A stretch of 64,000 nt of DNA from Anniella stebbinsi. Taxonomy: Eukaryota > Chordata > Lepidosauria > Squamata > Anniellidae. Shown here one piece after another: positions 47,095 through 58,738 of the stretch (the stretch's first letter is position 1; each line of letters opens with the position of its first letter). Location of the stretch: positions 178,510,382 to 178,574,381 of the forward strand of contig JARDYH010000003.1 in the NCBI GenBank assembly GCA_029215795.1. Direction: 5' to 3'. Below the pieces are notes generated by a model. It made no database searches. It had not been told where the DNA came from and was given only the letters and a program-made list of their open reading frames with translations. A program made the position numbers and the translations under genes.

Positions 47095-48173
47095 TAGGGA
47101 TGTGCAGCGGATCGGATCCGATCCACGATCCGAATCCGATCCACCCAAAAATTGGATAAAAATGATCCGATCCGATCTGATCCACCAGCCATCCAATCTG
47201 ATCCAATCCGATCCGAAGGGACCCGATCCGGATCGGAAAAAATCTGAAAATCGGACGCCGTTTTGAATGCTTTTCCCTATAGCCTAGTATTGTGTTACAA
47301 AAATGATTTTTTTAGATTAAAAGTTACAACAACACAGAGTTTTGACAGATAAAAGAGGGAGGGGGAGGCGGGGGAGGGGGTGCAATTGACAGCCCAAGCC
47401 TTTGTGGAAAAACTTTTGTAACTTTTAATCTAAAAAATTAGTAGCCACCAAATGCCTGGACCTAACTTTCTGAAATTTCTGACAGATAACTACCCCTAAC
47501 CCATCTACAAAGTGAGCAACTTTCAGACTTCTAACTTTTAAAATAAAAAAAAGTTATAGGCGTTTCTTTCCTCATTGTTTCAAAAATACCTTGCCACTAC
47601 ATGCCTGGACCTATTTTTCTGAAATTTCACACACATATCAAGCAAAGTGGTACCTGTAATGTGCCCACGTTTCCTGTTTGTACCTTTAAAAATAAAAAAG
47701 TTGAAGGCATAACTGTATGTACCCCACTGCTACCCATTTTTCTAAAATTAATTACCACATAAAGCAAGCACCTATGTTTCTGAAATTTCACACACATGGG
47801 TCCCAATATACCACCTACAATGTGGCAAAGTTTCATGTGTGGAACTTTAAAAATGAAAGAGTTATAGGCATTCCTGGTTCTTTATTAAAAAGTTAATTGC
47901 CACAAAATGCCTGCACCAATCTTTCTGAGATTTCTCACAGATAACTACCCCTAACCCATCTTCAAAATGCCCAAGTTTCATCCTTCTATCTTTAAAAATG
48001 AGAAAGTTATAGGCATATTTGTAACACAATACTAAGCTATGGGGAAATGCATTCAAAATTCAAAATCGGATTGGATCGGATCCACCCAACCTCCGATCCA
48101 ATCCAATCCAGTCCACCAGGTCCGATTCCGGTCTGCAATCTGATCTGATCCAGGGGGTCAGTGCACATCCCTA
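47095..48173. mobile_element. hAT-like element with an internal tandem array
   Basis: Ends TAGGGATGTGCAGCGG and, inverted, TAGGGATGTGCACTGA, with a perfect 8 bp target duplication ATTTCAGC (47087-47094, 48174-48181). Subterminal gatccgatcc words. An inner inverted repeat (ctagtattgtgttaca / tgtaacacaatactaag) encloses about four imperfect units of roughly 150 bp with 'aatgcctggacctaactttc', 'gaaatttc(ac)acacata' and 'aaagttataggca'. This array replaces the GC-rich cassettes of other members. No transposase frame. Confidence 0.93.
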
Positions 48174-48181
48174 ATTTCAGC

Positions 48182-50520
48182 TACCTATTCAGCTTTGGCA
48201 GAATTAATAAATTAATTCCTTAAGAAGTCCCGCCATTCATATTTGCAGAGTAAAATAAAATATTTCACTCTTTTGTTCAAATTTAAATGCGGGCAAGATG
48301 AAGGATCTTGAATGTTTTTGGTTTGAGAAAAAAATAGGAAAAAGATCTGAAAAATAACATCATCAAATTATTTACCCTGCTTTTCTTGTCTTTCATTATG
48401 GCTAATGTTATGGGTGGGAACTTCAAGATCAGGAGGAGGAGCCTAAATTTGCCTCTGTTGCCCATTTTCAATGGATGGCAGATATACTAATGAAAGTTGT
48501 CTGGGAGATATAGACTAAACATAGTATTCTTCCATTTTTCTCTGTCAAATAATGGCTGTAATATGGAAGAGGTAGAAAGAGAACAGAGAGGAAGCCCACA
48601 ACTCCCTCAGCTCTCCTTTCCATACTCATATTTCTTTCACATAGAAATCCAAGAAGGAAATAAAGTCATATATATTTGGGCCAACTCATTGTTTCACAAT
48701 ACCACCTGTCACAAACTGAGCAAGAGCTTAATTTTAACCATATATTTAATTCTCCAGTGTACACTATGGTTTTTAAAGTGCCGGTAGCGTGTTCTAAACA
48801 TCTATAGAAAACATTATGGAAAGGAAATGGCAGTTGGGGTCACTCATGTCAATCAACATTTTAAATTCCCTTAGTTGTCAAGCTTGTCAAGTGCAAAGTG
48901 GCCTAGTGAATACAAGATTAAGAAAAACAAATTCAAATGTAAAAACCAAGCCCTACACAACAATCTTCAGAAATTATCTGCTGAAACTCAATAACCTTAA
49001 AAAGAAGCTATCTCTCATGACATTTTCCATTTGTATTTGTAGCATATCTGAAAAAAATGGTTTCCTGTTTGCACATGTACATACTAAATGATGTTGCATT
49101 TCAATATGGTGATGCTGCTGTCAAAACACTATAGATATGTGGTCAAATGTTAGTGTAATACAGCTGCAATCCTATACATATTTACCTGGGAGTAAGCTTC
49201 ATTAAACTCAATTGGCCTGTTTTGAGTAGATGCTTTTAGAGTGCAGAGACAGGGCAGCTCACGATAAACAATTATTACACTATAGCTCCCTGATGATTAT
49301 GTATATTTAAACCGTATATTTAATTTATTTTTACCACCTCCACACCACCACCACCACATTCACACTGGGCTAATTTGCACAATTGCAGCAAGGGAAACAA
49401 CTGCCCATTGGTTATTTGAGAGTTGCTGTTTGGATGACACAGCAAGTCATGCCAACAAGAGAAATTAGCAAAACACAGCCTGCATGCACAGCATGAGTTG
49501 ATAACCACACCACAATCGTGCAAATGGGGTCACTGTGTAGGTGAATTGACTGAAGTAATTCTGGGTGTATTTTCTTTATAAGTACACTGGAGTTGATGTC
49601 TTCCTTTGTAGGTGAACATCATACTATCTAGAATCCTTGTGCAAACCCAAGTAGCTCCAAACCATACCCAAATCCCTCTGGTTCCTTTCACCACAGTCAT
49701 ACAAGTACCTTATACTTTGTTATCTGTATACATGCATATTGAATATGAATGTATGCCTATTCTTATGTTGAACTTAAACTGAGACATCTTTTTAAGAATT
49801 TGTATGTTCATGAGAAACATGAGCATTCTTAGTTGCAAAGACATTCAGTGGAAATCCACCCTACCTAACAACAGAGTTGGATTACTGCATGATGCCAGCG
49901 CCATTCTACACACAAGTTCATGGACATAATATAGCTTTGAGTTGAATGTTATATCCATGCCAGTACCCAATACCCATTTGCACCCAGTTACTGCTAGCAA
50001 TGAAAATTATGAGCTTTAAAAGGAAAAATGAAGGCCCAGGTGTGTTTGTCACTACAGAATGCATCCATATAGTAAAACATTGTAGAAGTCTGTTTTTTTA
50101 CTTGTCTATAGATAGCTGTCCTGTATTCGGTGTGTGCAGAAGCAAGAATAAAATCAATATATGGAAAGGCAGATTGCAATAATCTTAATTCTCTTCATTC
50201 AACAACTGTAAAGATACAGCTAGAAAAGAAGTCAGAGTTTTCTGCTAATCTGAAAGTTGGTGCCACAGACACCTAAAATATACAATTTCCAGGATGTTGG
50301 AAACACATTTTCTGCATTAAAGTCCGTGGAAGAGTCATCCTGTCTTCCATGCCAAGCTAGCACTACTTTTGAAGTAATCTATCAGTTTTGAAAGCAATAG
50401 AATAGCTTCTGTGACATTCAGTTGTTGCCTTGCCTGCCAAACATGTTCAGCAGAGGAATCATGCATTATCTTTTTGATAACAAAGGAGTAAAAGGAAAGA
50501 CTCACAAATATGAAAATATA
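48182..50520. other. Unassigned AT-rich DNA
   Basis: No gene recognised. 49163-49243 is a clear dispersed-repeat copy ('caatcctatacatatttacc', 'tgggagtaagcttcattaaa'). The rest lacks repeat hallmarks. Confidence 0.4.
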
Positions 50521-51064
50521 CATGAATCAACAGTAATTTTCATCTCCCCCCCCCCTTCATTTCCAAAGAACTGATTACCACATTGACTTGGAGAGGAGAA
50601 CACATTATCTGCCTGCCTTGTTCTTCAAATAAGATTTAGGGATCCTACCAGTTTTTCCATTTTTGCCCACCAAAAGTCCATCAGCAGTTCTGGGGCACCG
50701 AAGGCAGTCTTCATTGGCCTGTTTTTCAGTCTTTCCCCCATTAAGTTTCTATGGAGTTCTTGCAATCCTACTGATACCTCTTCCATTTGTATGGCTGCTG
50801 CCATTTTAACACTCAGAGAATTGGGATAGCCATTACTGTACATGGTGTCTGTGATATGGCCATGTGATGAAGGGAGCACATGCTACTGCTTGGAGGGTAT
50901 AAAGTCATATCATAAAACAACAACAACAACCTCAAAACAAATGTAAGACATATTAATACTTTTTCTGCCCCAGGCAGATTATTCAAATTTACATTACTAC
51001 TACTGCTGCTGCTACTACTGTTACTGTTACTGCTACAGAATGCTTTACCAATTAAATCTAAGTT
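50521..51064. other. Unassigned DNA
   Basis: Short AAC and TAC/TGC runs near 50920-51040. No gene recognised. Confidence 0.4.
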
Positions 51065-51137
51065 CTCTTTTCAGTAAATCTGGGGGAGACTGTCTGGAGT
51101 TTTGGGGTTCTGTGCCACCAATATGCTGATGACACCC

Positions 51138-51186
<49 letters not shown>

Positions 51187-51312
51187 TTTCATCCAACTCC
51201 AGGGAAGCTGTTCTAATTCTAAATTGGGGTCTGATGTCAGTAATGGACTGGATGAGGCCAAATTCATTGAAGCTTAATCCAGACAAGACAGAGGTGCTTT
51301 TGGTCATTTGAA
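51065..51312 (+). pseudogene. L2-type LINE reverse transcriptase fragment with a microsatellite inside
   Basis: One frame before the repeat reads QYADDTQLSLSLS, the catalytic YADD box of reverse transcriptase. After it another frame reads EAVLILNWGLMSVMDWMRPN and SLKLNPDKTEVLLV, the next L2 motifs. The TC run (51141-51184) has expanded within the codons for LSLS. Confidence 0.8.
51141..51184. repeat. TC microsatellite inside an L2 coding remnant
   Basis: About 22 TC units, located directly after the codons for YADDTQ. Confidence 0.95.
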
Positions 51313-51731
51313 AAGACCCTGGCAAGAGGGGGAGGGCAGGTGCACTGGCTGCTGACATGGTACTTCAATGGACTGCTAGAGACCTTCCTTGCCTGTTGCT
51401 TCTTCTACACTGGCCCAGGCCCCTTGTCTGGGTCAGGTGAACTGAAGTAGTACTGCAGCAAAAAGGGATGTGAGCAGCAATGTTTGGACTATGGGCAAGG
51501 TAATCTGTCAGTGCATAGCGTGGCTTGGCTTGACTTGCTAGTGTGTGTCAGGATCTCCTTAGCTCTGAAAGCTTCTTTCTGGTCTGAACCTGCTAGTTGC
51601 ATGATCCACGAGGCCAGGCTCTGGTGGCGGCATAGTCTTCCTTGACAGCAGGAGTTTGTCCTTGCTAGAGAAAAGTGAACAGGTGTGAAGAAGCATGGGG
51701 ACCTCTTCTTTTTTGTGTTCAAAAGCCGCTA
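51313..51731. other. Unassigned DNA
   Basis: No gene or named repeat recognised. Confidence 0.4.
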
Positions 51732-52275
51732 AGGTCCTTTCCGCTCCGTAGGGGCGGAGAGGGCGGGAAGTGGGGAAACTCGGAAGTACACACTTCTGGG
51801 TCTAGCATGCTGAGTCCACACCACAATGTGATGGCCCGGGCTTCTAGCGGGCCACCACAAGTTGCACCGGCCATTTTTTAAAAAAGATCCGTGGAGGCAC
51901 GCGAAAGGTCAGGTTAGTTTTTTTTAAAAAATCCTTGCACGATTACACCCCCTCCCCCCACCATCCAGGGGTTGGCAATTTTGTTGTCCCACCCTGATGG
52001 CCTCGGAGCCTTGCAGTGCAGCTCCGTGGCTATCGGTGCAGCCGCGCTTACTCGCAGGTAAGCATGGCTGCGCCCGGGATGGGCGGCTACACCAGCCGCC
52101 CATCTCGCTACACTCCCGGGAGCAGGGAATGAATCAGGATAAAAGCGTTCCCTGAACCCCTGGGAAAATGGAGGGCTGGCCCCTGCCTGCTTGCGGGATG
52201 CTCTGTGCATCATGTGGACTCTCCACTAGCAGGAAGGGGCAGCCCCGGGAAAAATGGCTGGTGCGGAAAGGGCCT
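51732..52275. mobile_element. GC-rich MITE with AGGTCCTTTCCGC ends
   Basis: Left end aggtcctttccgctcc, right end ggtgcggaaagggcct, inverted. Interior has 'ttactcgcaggtaagcatgg', 'gccattttttaaaaaa' and a cggctacaccagccg hairpin. Similar interior to 35491. The AGGTAAG word occurs here too (about 52057). No transposase. Confidence 0.6.
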
Positions 52276-52429
52276 CGGTGTCTTGCGGCATCTTGAAGGC
52301 TGAACAATTTATTATAGTATAATAAGCTTTTGTCAGGTGGACTCAAGTGCCAAAATAACTTGACTGGCTTATGCATCATGACTTGAGCTGTGGTGGTGGT
52401 GGGGCAGACATAATTAGCTATTCCTCCTC

Positions 52430-52985
52430 AGGCAGCAAAATGTCTTAGGCCAGCCCTGGCAGCTAGGGTGCTCACTGTGACACTTAGCAATGCTCACATA
52501 ATACCTGTGATAAAACAAAAAAAACCCTGCACTGGTTGCCTATTAGCTACCAAGCCATACAAGGTTATGTCAATATCATATAAAACCCTAAACAACCCCC
52601 TTCTCTTGTATATACCCAGGTGATCTTTAAGATCAGCAGAGGAGGCCTTGCTGGCAATTCCAAAAAGAACAAAATGTTGCCAGGAATAACCCCGACTGCA
52701 GGCCTTCCCTATAGTGGCACCTACCATCTGGCAAACTCTTGCCTGTGTGGTTCGGGAGGTGGAAAATGTAATTATCTTTTAAATGGCTCCTGAAAACACA
52801 TCTTTTCACACAGGCTTTCCCTGGCCTGTAACTGCTGCTGGATTTTACTTTGTTTTTATGTGGTGCTTTTGACTTTAAAATGTTTTACATTGTGTCTTAG
52901 CATGTTGTATATTATAGTTTCATTTGTGTACTGCCCAGAGAGCCTCAATTATTGGGCAATATAAAAATGTAATAAATAAATAAAT
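52430..52985 (+). pseudogene. L2-type LINE 3' end
   Basis: Carries 'ccctgcactggttgcctatt' (LHWLPI-type motif of L2 ORF2), 'taaaaccctaaacaaccccc', then 'aaaacacatcttttcacaca' and the tail 'actgcccagagagcctcaat' with an AATA run at 52970-52985. Stops and frameshifts throughout. Confidence 0.7.
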
Positions 52986-54566
52986 GTAAAACTTATTTAC
53001 ATATTAGGATGTTCAGATGTTCTCAATATGTTTTAACGGTTACTTGATTTAGGGCTACTTTTTCTTTAGCAAGCCTTATTCCTTTATTCTAGTTCACTTA
53101 CCTATTGAAACCAGTTGCCAGTTTACCTTTATGCTATCTCCACCTAGAATAACCCAGGGACTTGGGTTTGGCATTCTCTCTCCAGTCAGGGACTTATTAG
53201 AAAACTACAAGGTTGTAAACAACCCTCTCAGCTGTCTCTTAGATTTGGCATGCAGCTCCATGAGATGAACGACCTTCAACTGGCAGACTTGCCTCAGCTT
53301 TCCCTGAAGTCTTCCTTCTGGTCAGGACTTGATGACAAGGACACAGCAAAGAAGAAGTTGTCCAAATGTCTCATTCTGAAGTCATGCTGCTTCATAAGGC
53401 CAGTTGCCGTCTGCTGACAAGCTAGCCAGAAGTCCCACTTCAGAACTGCTTCCAGAGTCCTCCTCTCCTAGCAGCTCACAGCTTCCCCCTTGTAAGTTTT
53501 CAGTTACCTTCCTCAGCCTCTTCACTGAGGCTATACTGTCTTCTCCTTTCTCAGGCTCTTCTCTGCTTTAACTGATAGATCAACCTTGCCTGACACTGGA
53601 CTGTACTGGGCTCCAGACGAGGACAGATGGCTGCCGAGTGCAGGTCTGTGAATGTGCCATGGGTCCAGGGTGGTGGATGCGAGGAGTTCGTCAAACTCCC
53701 AGACTCAGTCGGGCACCTGCGACACCCCTAGTTAGAACTGTTCTTTTATGCACTCTGTCCAGAATCAACTGACCATTTGCTTTTTGAGACACTGCCTATC
53801 TATTGGCCTACATCTATGTGCTAATTAGAGTAAATAGAATGTTCATAAGTCGGCCTTTCACAATCTGTCCTTCATTTTCCTATCCAGTATATGTATACCT
53901 GGTCCAACTAGAAAATTGCTAAGGTCATAACTGCTTGCTTAGTAATGAGAGTAGCATCTTAACTGACAGTTGGCAAGCTTCAATTACAACGTAACTATTA
54001 ATCCTCAATTAGAGGCAACCTTTTCACTTCTCACCTTTAACAACTTCTAGTTACAGCCATGCTATATTACATAACACACACTTATTTAGAAATTGTATAG
54101 CATTTTAACAACTTTTGCCTCAGAATACACTGTTTCTCCACAATGCCCAAAGATATTCAGCACACTTGTATTTCCAGCATTATTCCTTGTAGATTTCAAG
54201 GATGATTACAAAGGGAAGCACAGATAAAAAAGTAACCAAATCCCAAATTCTCACAAGTCTCTTATCTTGCTGCAAAGAGTCCAGCCAAATTAAACTGCTG
54301 CCCTTTCCTTTATCACAAAAAGTAGGTATTTCCTCCCCCCCCCCACTTTCCTATGAAGTTACTTTTTCCATCTTCAGGCCATACATAGTTCGTGCTTCAA
54401 AGAATTGAAGTGAAAACTGATTTAATGTCTTGCTTGCACACAGTATTTTTTTCTTTAACTTTTAAAAACAGACTTTTCCTCAGGCAATTTTTAACTATGA
54501 ACAGGTAGTTAGCAGCAACACAATATAATATATTCATATAAATTATTGATTTCACATTGGGAGGAG
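52986..54566. other. Unassigned DNA, possibly including an old LTR-like segment
   Basis: No gene recognised. On the minus strand 53590-53760 reads 'gtgcataaaagaacagttct' followed by CpG-bearing sequence, which could be part of an LTR, but no ends or flanks support that. Confidence 0.35.
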
Positions 54567-54573
54567 AGTAAGG

Positions 54574-54893
54574 TAGGCTGACCATATGAAAAGGAGGACA
54601 GGGCTCATGTAACTTTAACAGTTGTAGAGAAAAGGGAATTTAAGCCAGTATCATTTGTATGCAATGAGTTCCTGGTGAAATTTCCTCTTCATCACAACAC
54701 TTAAAGTTGCAGGCACTATACTAGAGTGACCAGATACAAAAGAAGGCAGGGCCCCTGCAACTTTAACTGTTGTGATGAAGAGGAAATTTCACCAGGAACT
54801 AATTACATACAAATGACACTGGCTGAAATTCCCTTTTCTCTACAACTGTTAAAGTTACATGAGCCCTGTCCTCCTTTTCATATGGTCAGCCTA
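54574..54893. mobile_element. Palindromic hAT-like MITE (TAGGCTGACCATATG ends)
   Basis: Inverted ends taggctgaccatatgaaaag. Direct flanks AGTAAGG (54567-54573, 54894-54900), 7 bp, or 8 bp (AGTAAGGT) if the terminal T is shared. Same arms and loop as 30618; loop motif tagagtgaccagata at 54722. Confidence 0.92.
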
Positions 54894-54900
54894 AGTAAGG

Positions 54901-55004
54901 TACACCATAGTAACTTTGAAGAGATTAAGGTATCCCTATCACTCATAGATATTTAGGCAGTCTTTGTAATCCTATGATAAATACACATAACTTTGACTTT
55001 TTAG

Positions 55005-55041
<37 letters not shown>

Positions 55042-55917
55042 TTGCTTGGAAGAAGAACAGAAACAAACCTACATCTGCCAGATGTTCATAATCAAACACA
55101 CATTCATGGCATATCAGCACTTCAAACATATCAATTTTATGCAAGTTTATCTGTAATTGTTTCCCCCAGAGAATCCTTGGAATTGTAGTTTGGTGACAGT
55201 GTTGATAATTCTTGATCAGCCCCCCCCCCCTCCGATCAGTTTCCAAGGTTTTTGGAGAGAGGGAACAACAAATAAACCAGTTTGTGGGATATATTCCACT
55301 GACATGCACTGTGTTTCAGAAATTCCACTCCTACGCAACTCAGCTTTATACTCAGTAGGTGTCAGGGCCTGACCATAAATTTAGTAGAAGAACACAGCTC
55401 CTTGGGCAGAACAAGTAGTCATGGGAGATCCGTTGCAGATAAACCACTACCTCTTCTGAAGCTTGCATCAGCCAGGTTGGAAGATGGATGGATTTTTTTC
55501 TCTCTTACCCCTCTTATTGCCTCCAATGGGATGGAATTAACTATGCCAGTCTTTGGGCTGGCATGGTTTCCAGTTCTGTTTGGATGTGCTAGGGAAAAGA
55601 AGGGGCCTAGGATTCTGCCAGTCCTTGGCCATTCAATACACTCCCCCCCAACTGCCTCATTTTTGTCCCCTCTACCTCTAGGGTAACTGCAGTGGCAGAA
55701 AGATTCACCACTGTGCCAAGCAGACATCCCTCTCTGCATTATCTGGCCTCTGGGATGCTCTCCCAGGGTTCATAGGATTTCACCCTAAGGCTATTTTTTT
55801 TAATAGCCACTCATTGGTTAAAGACATAAATAACATGTCTAGGTTGATCCTGTAAATGAAAGCATTGCAGATATTCTAGGGAAGGAATGGCTCATAGGCA
55901 GGCCAAACTAGCCATGC
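54901..55917. other. Unassigned DNA with an ATT microsatellite
   Basis: ATT run at 55006-55042. The 94 and 106 residue frames on opposite strands at 55402-55739 overlap and have no family resemblance. Confidence 0.45.
55006..55042. repeat. ATT microsatellite
   Basis: About 12 ATT units. Confidence 0.95.
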
Positions 55918-55925
55918 ACATACAT

Positions 55926-56230
55926 TAGGCTGACCATATGAAAAGGAGGACAGGGCTCCTGTAACTTTAACAGTAGTAGAAAAAAGGGAATTTCACCAGT
56001 GTTAGTTCCTGGTGAAATTCCCTCTTCACCACAACAGTTAAAGTTGCAGGCACTATACTAGAGTGACCCTATACAAAAGAAGGCAGGGCCCCTGCAACTT
56101 TAACTGTTGTGATGAAGAGGGAATTTCACCAGGAACTAATTGCATACAAATGACACTGGCTGAAATCCCCTTTTCTCTACAACTGTTAAAGTTACAGGAG
56201 CCCTGTCCTCCTTTTCATATGGTCAGCCTA
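55926..56230. mobile_element. Palindromic hAT-like MITE (TAGGCTGACCATATG ends)
   Basis: Perfect 8 bp target duplication ACATACAT (55918-55925, 56231-56238). At 305 bp it is shorter than its sisters: the left arm lacks the 'atttgtatgcaa' part. Loop motif tagagtgaccctata at 56059. A short frame (KRRQGPCNFNCCDEEGISPG) shared with 30618 and 54574 is simply the family sequence read through. Confidence 0.93.
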
Positions 56231-56238
56231 ACATACAT

Positions 56239-56830
56239 GGCAGTCTCTACTGCAGACTGAATGATGAGTGGGAAGTCCTGAAACAACGTTCCTGATCCCC
56301 AAAGTGGAACACCATCTGGGCAAGGCCCTATTCTCCTTCTCCTTTTTTAGCAGGGCTGGACCTTCCACATCGCAGGAATGAAGAGACCTGCTTCAGGTGG
56401 CACCATGAAGAGAGGCAGGATCTGGTGACTGAATGGTGCAGTAAGATTTCTGGAAGTGTTGGTCCTCCTAGCAAAAAGAGCCGGGCAGGAAAATGTATTG
56501 GGCTGGCTCTCTGTTTTGTAGTGCCAAGAAAAGACGAAAAAACACATCAGAGCTAGAATTTTGTCTTTCTTGCTGTTATTCCCTCTCCAGACAAGCTGAT
56601 GTCTATAGGAATTCTGTTGAAGAAGAAAAAAAGAGCTGGAAACTCAAAAAATGTAGCTATTAGATGGCCATTTCACATTACCAAAAAACAGGAAACACAT
56701 CACCAGGATAAGAGAGGATACAGATTTGCATAATGTTTGTGTATGCTAATTTTTATGTACAGATGCAAATTCAGAAATAATTACTTTAAATTAAATAGAC
56801 GTACAATACATCTTGCCATAGTAGATTGGT
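56239..56830. other. Unassigned DNA
   Basis: No gene or named repeat recognised. Confidence 0.4.
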
Positions 56831-56834
56831 AAGA

Positions 56835-57480
56835 ACGGGCATCAAAATGTCAAATGTAGTTCAGTGTAAGCAAGTGTAAAGTGATGCACTTTGGAGCAAA
56901 AAATCCCAACTTCAAGTATAACCTTATGGGATCTGAGTTAGCAGTGACTCGCCAAGGCCAAATCTTCACGAAGCAGGATACAACACTTTGGAAATGGTTT
57001 GAAAACCAATGTGGAGTATGTCCTGGGCCCCAACAGTTGTCACTACTGTTATAAACAGTTTTAAAGCAGTAGTGTAGATCCTGCCCAAGAAAGAGATCTA
57101 GGGATTGTGGTGGACAGCTCAATGAAAATGTCAACACAATGTGCAGCTGCTGTACAGAAGGCAAACTCCATGTTAGGGATAATTAGAAAATAAATTGAGA
57201 ATAAAACTGCCAGTATCATACTACCTTTATACAAATCTATGGAGAGCCCACACTTAGAATACTGCGTACAGTTCTGGTCAACATATCTAAAAAAAGATAT
57301 TGTAGACCTGGAAAAAATGCAGAAATGGGCAACTAAATGATCAAGAGGCAGTAAGCATATATACACCAGCTGCTGGGGAACATGGGTGGTAGGGTTCTGA
57401 TACACCCGGGTCCTGCTTGTGGGTTACTGGTCAACAGCTGGACCCTTGGTCTGATCCAGCATGATTCTTCTTAAGTTTTT
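56835..57480 (+). pseudogene. CR1 LINE ORF2 C-terminal remnant plus 3' end, split by a MITE
   Basis: Before the MITE the translation gives VQCKQVK and LMGSELAVTR; after it ERDLGIVVDSSMKMSTQCAA, then AVQKANSMLGIIRK, LEYCVQFWSTYLKKDIVDLE and KMQKWATK. This is the ordered C-terminal region of CR1 ORF2. The sequence then jumps to the CR1 3' untranslated end ('caccagctgctggggaacat', 'ggtctgatccagcatgattc'), so the LWNSLPQ region is deleted. A stop follows IIRK. Confidence 0.85.
56956..57086. mobile_element. MITE with TCTACAC-type ends inside CR1 ORF2
   Basis: Left end ggccaaatcttcacgaagca, right end gcagtagtgtagatcctgccc, with 'gtcctgggccccaacagttg' in the middle. It cleanly separates the CR1 motifs SELAVTR and ERDLGIVV, which gives its borders from the known protein order. 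Confidence 0.75.
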
Positions 57481-57493
57481 ATGACTGTGATCA

Positions 57494-57624
57494 GGGCAGT
57501 ATCTACATTACTGTTTTTAATGGTTTATAACAGTTTTGACAACTGTTGGAGCCCAGGTCACATTCCATATACCATTTTCAAAACATTTTCAAAGTGTTAT
57601 ATCCTGTTTGTGTTGATCTGGCCC
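57494..57624. mobile_element. MITE with TCTACA-type ends, inverted to the previous one
   Basis: Left end gggcagtatctacattactg, right end ctgtttgtgttgatctggccc. It contains 'ttataacagttttgacaact', 'gttggagcccaggtcacatt' and 'ttttcaaaacattttcaaag', the family interior in the opposite orientation to 56956. It lies just after the CR1 3' end. Confidence 0.7.
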
Positions 57625-57639
57625 AGGTGACCTGTATGC

Positions 57640-57990
57640 CTTCTTAGTCTGCTGTTCAGTTGCTAACTGTTGATGGGCAATTTTAACGCCCCTCCCTGCT
57701 CTCCCATCTCATGGTTCTTGATCGGTTTTTATTCTTTTATCATTGTGCTTTGAATTTTGCTTTTAATGTATTTGATTTATGAGTGTTTTAATTATGTTTT
57801 TATCTTAAATTTTTGCTTTTATTTTATCTTGAGTGCCATTTCCTGGTAGAAAAGAAGAGTATAAAACAAACAAACAAACAAATGGACTTTGACTGGACAG
57901 TCCATGAAATAGAGGACTGTCCTCTGACATCACTTCAAATAGAATACACCTTCAAACAGAGGACTGTCCTCTATACAGTAGGGCACCCTA
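57640..57990. repeat. L2-like AT-rich tail, AAAC run and gaggactgtcctct remnant
   Basis: 57690-57860 is an AT-rich L2-like tail ending 'gtagaaaagaagagtataaa', then an AAAC run (57865-57882). 57895-57990 holds two gaggactgtcctct palindromes, as in the fragment at 15721. Classes are tentative. Confidence 0.4.
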
Positions 57991-58730
57991 GCCATCCACA
58001 CTGAGTTATAGCAAAGCAGGGTATGGTGCTGTGTCTTTAAGTTTAGCAAAAGGAAAATAAGAGCAGCTTGACAGAGACCAGCAGAGACAGACTCCAAAGA
58101 TCCCTTCTTTTAAAGTACATTTGGCAATGAGACTGTGGAAATATGCGACCTTTTGCATACTTTGAGTGAGAAAGATGAGTTCATGGGGAGGAAGAAAAAG
58201 TGCTCAATGAGATTAGCAGGGGAGATCTTCACTGCTGGGAATCCCACCACAATGTTTGCTCATCTGGAAGGAATCTAGCCCCACTGTTTAGATTTGATTA
58301 ATAGTATTTTAACATACATCACAAAACTTAATACTTATTCTGTTGAAGAGGGCAGTTATTTTGCAACTTGAAAAAAAGAAAAGGAAGAATGATTTCTGTA
58401 AAATGGGCCAAGTGTAGCTGGGGGGGGGGGGGTTGCCCAGGTTTTCCCATTAATATTAATTTCTTTCTGTAGTGAATTCACACCTGTGAGATTTGAAATT
58501 TGCCAAGCCTATTTATGTTTGCAGTTATGGCCAGCCGGTTCCTTGCTTCAACAGATAATTTGATAGAATTACCCCTGCAATAAATTTGACTCTTCTTTCA
58601 TACTGTCAAGTTTCTAAAGGGGTAATAGGAGCTCCTAATGAAACAGCAACTGCTTTGAGAGGCAAAGAGGAGACATATTTAATCACCTCCTTTCCTTAAA
58701 TAAGGTATTTTCAAAAGAATGAAAGTAGTG
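57991..58730. other. Unassigned DNA
   Basis: Poly-G tract at 58420-58432. No gene or named repeat. Confidence 0.4.
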
Positions 58731-58738
58731 ATTATTAG

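Noticed and set aside
30769..56260. Recurrent short frame (KRRQGPCNFNCCDEE...) at 30769, 54726 and 56063
   Set aside because: It is the right half of the palindromic MITE translated; it starts in the loop and ends at the inverted repeat. No selection is implied.
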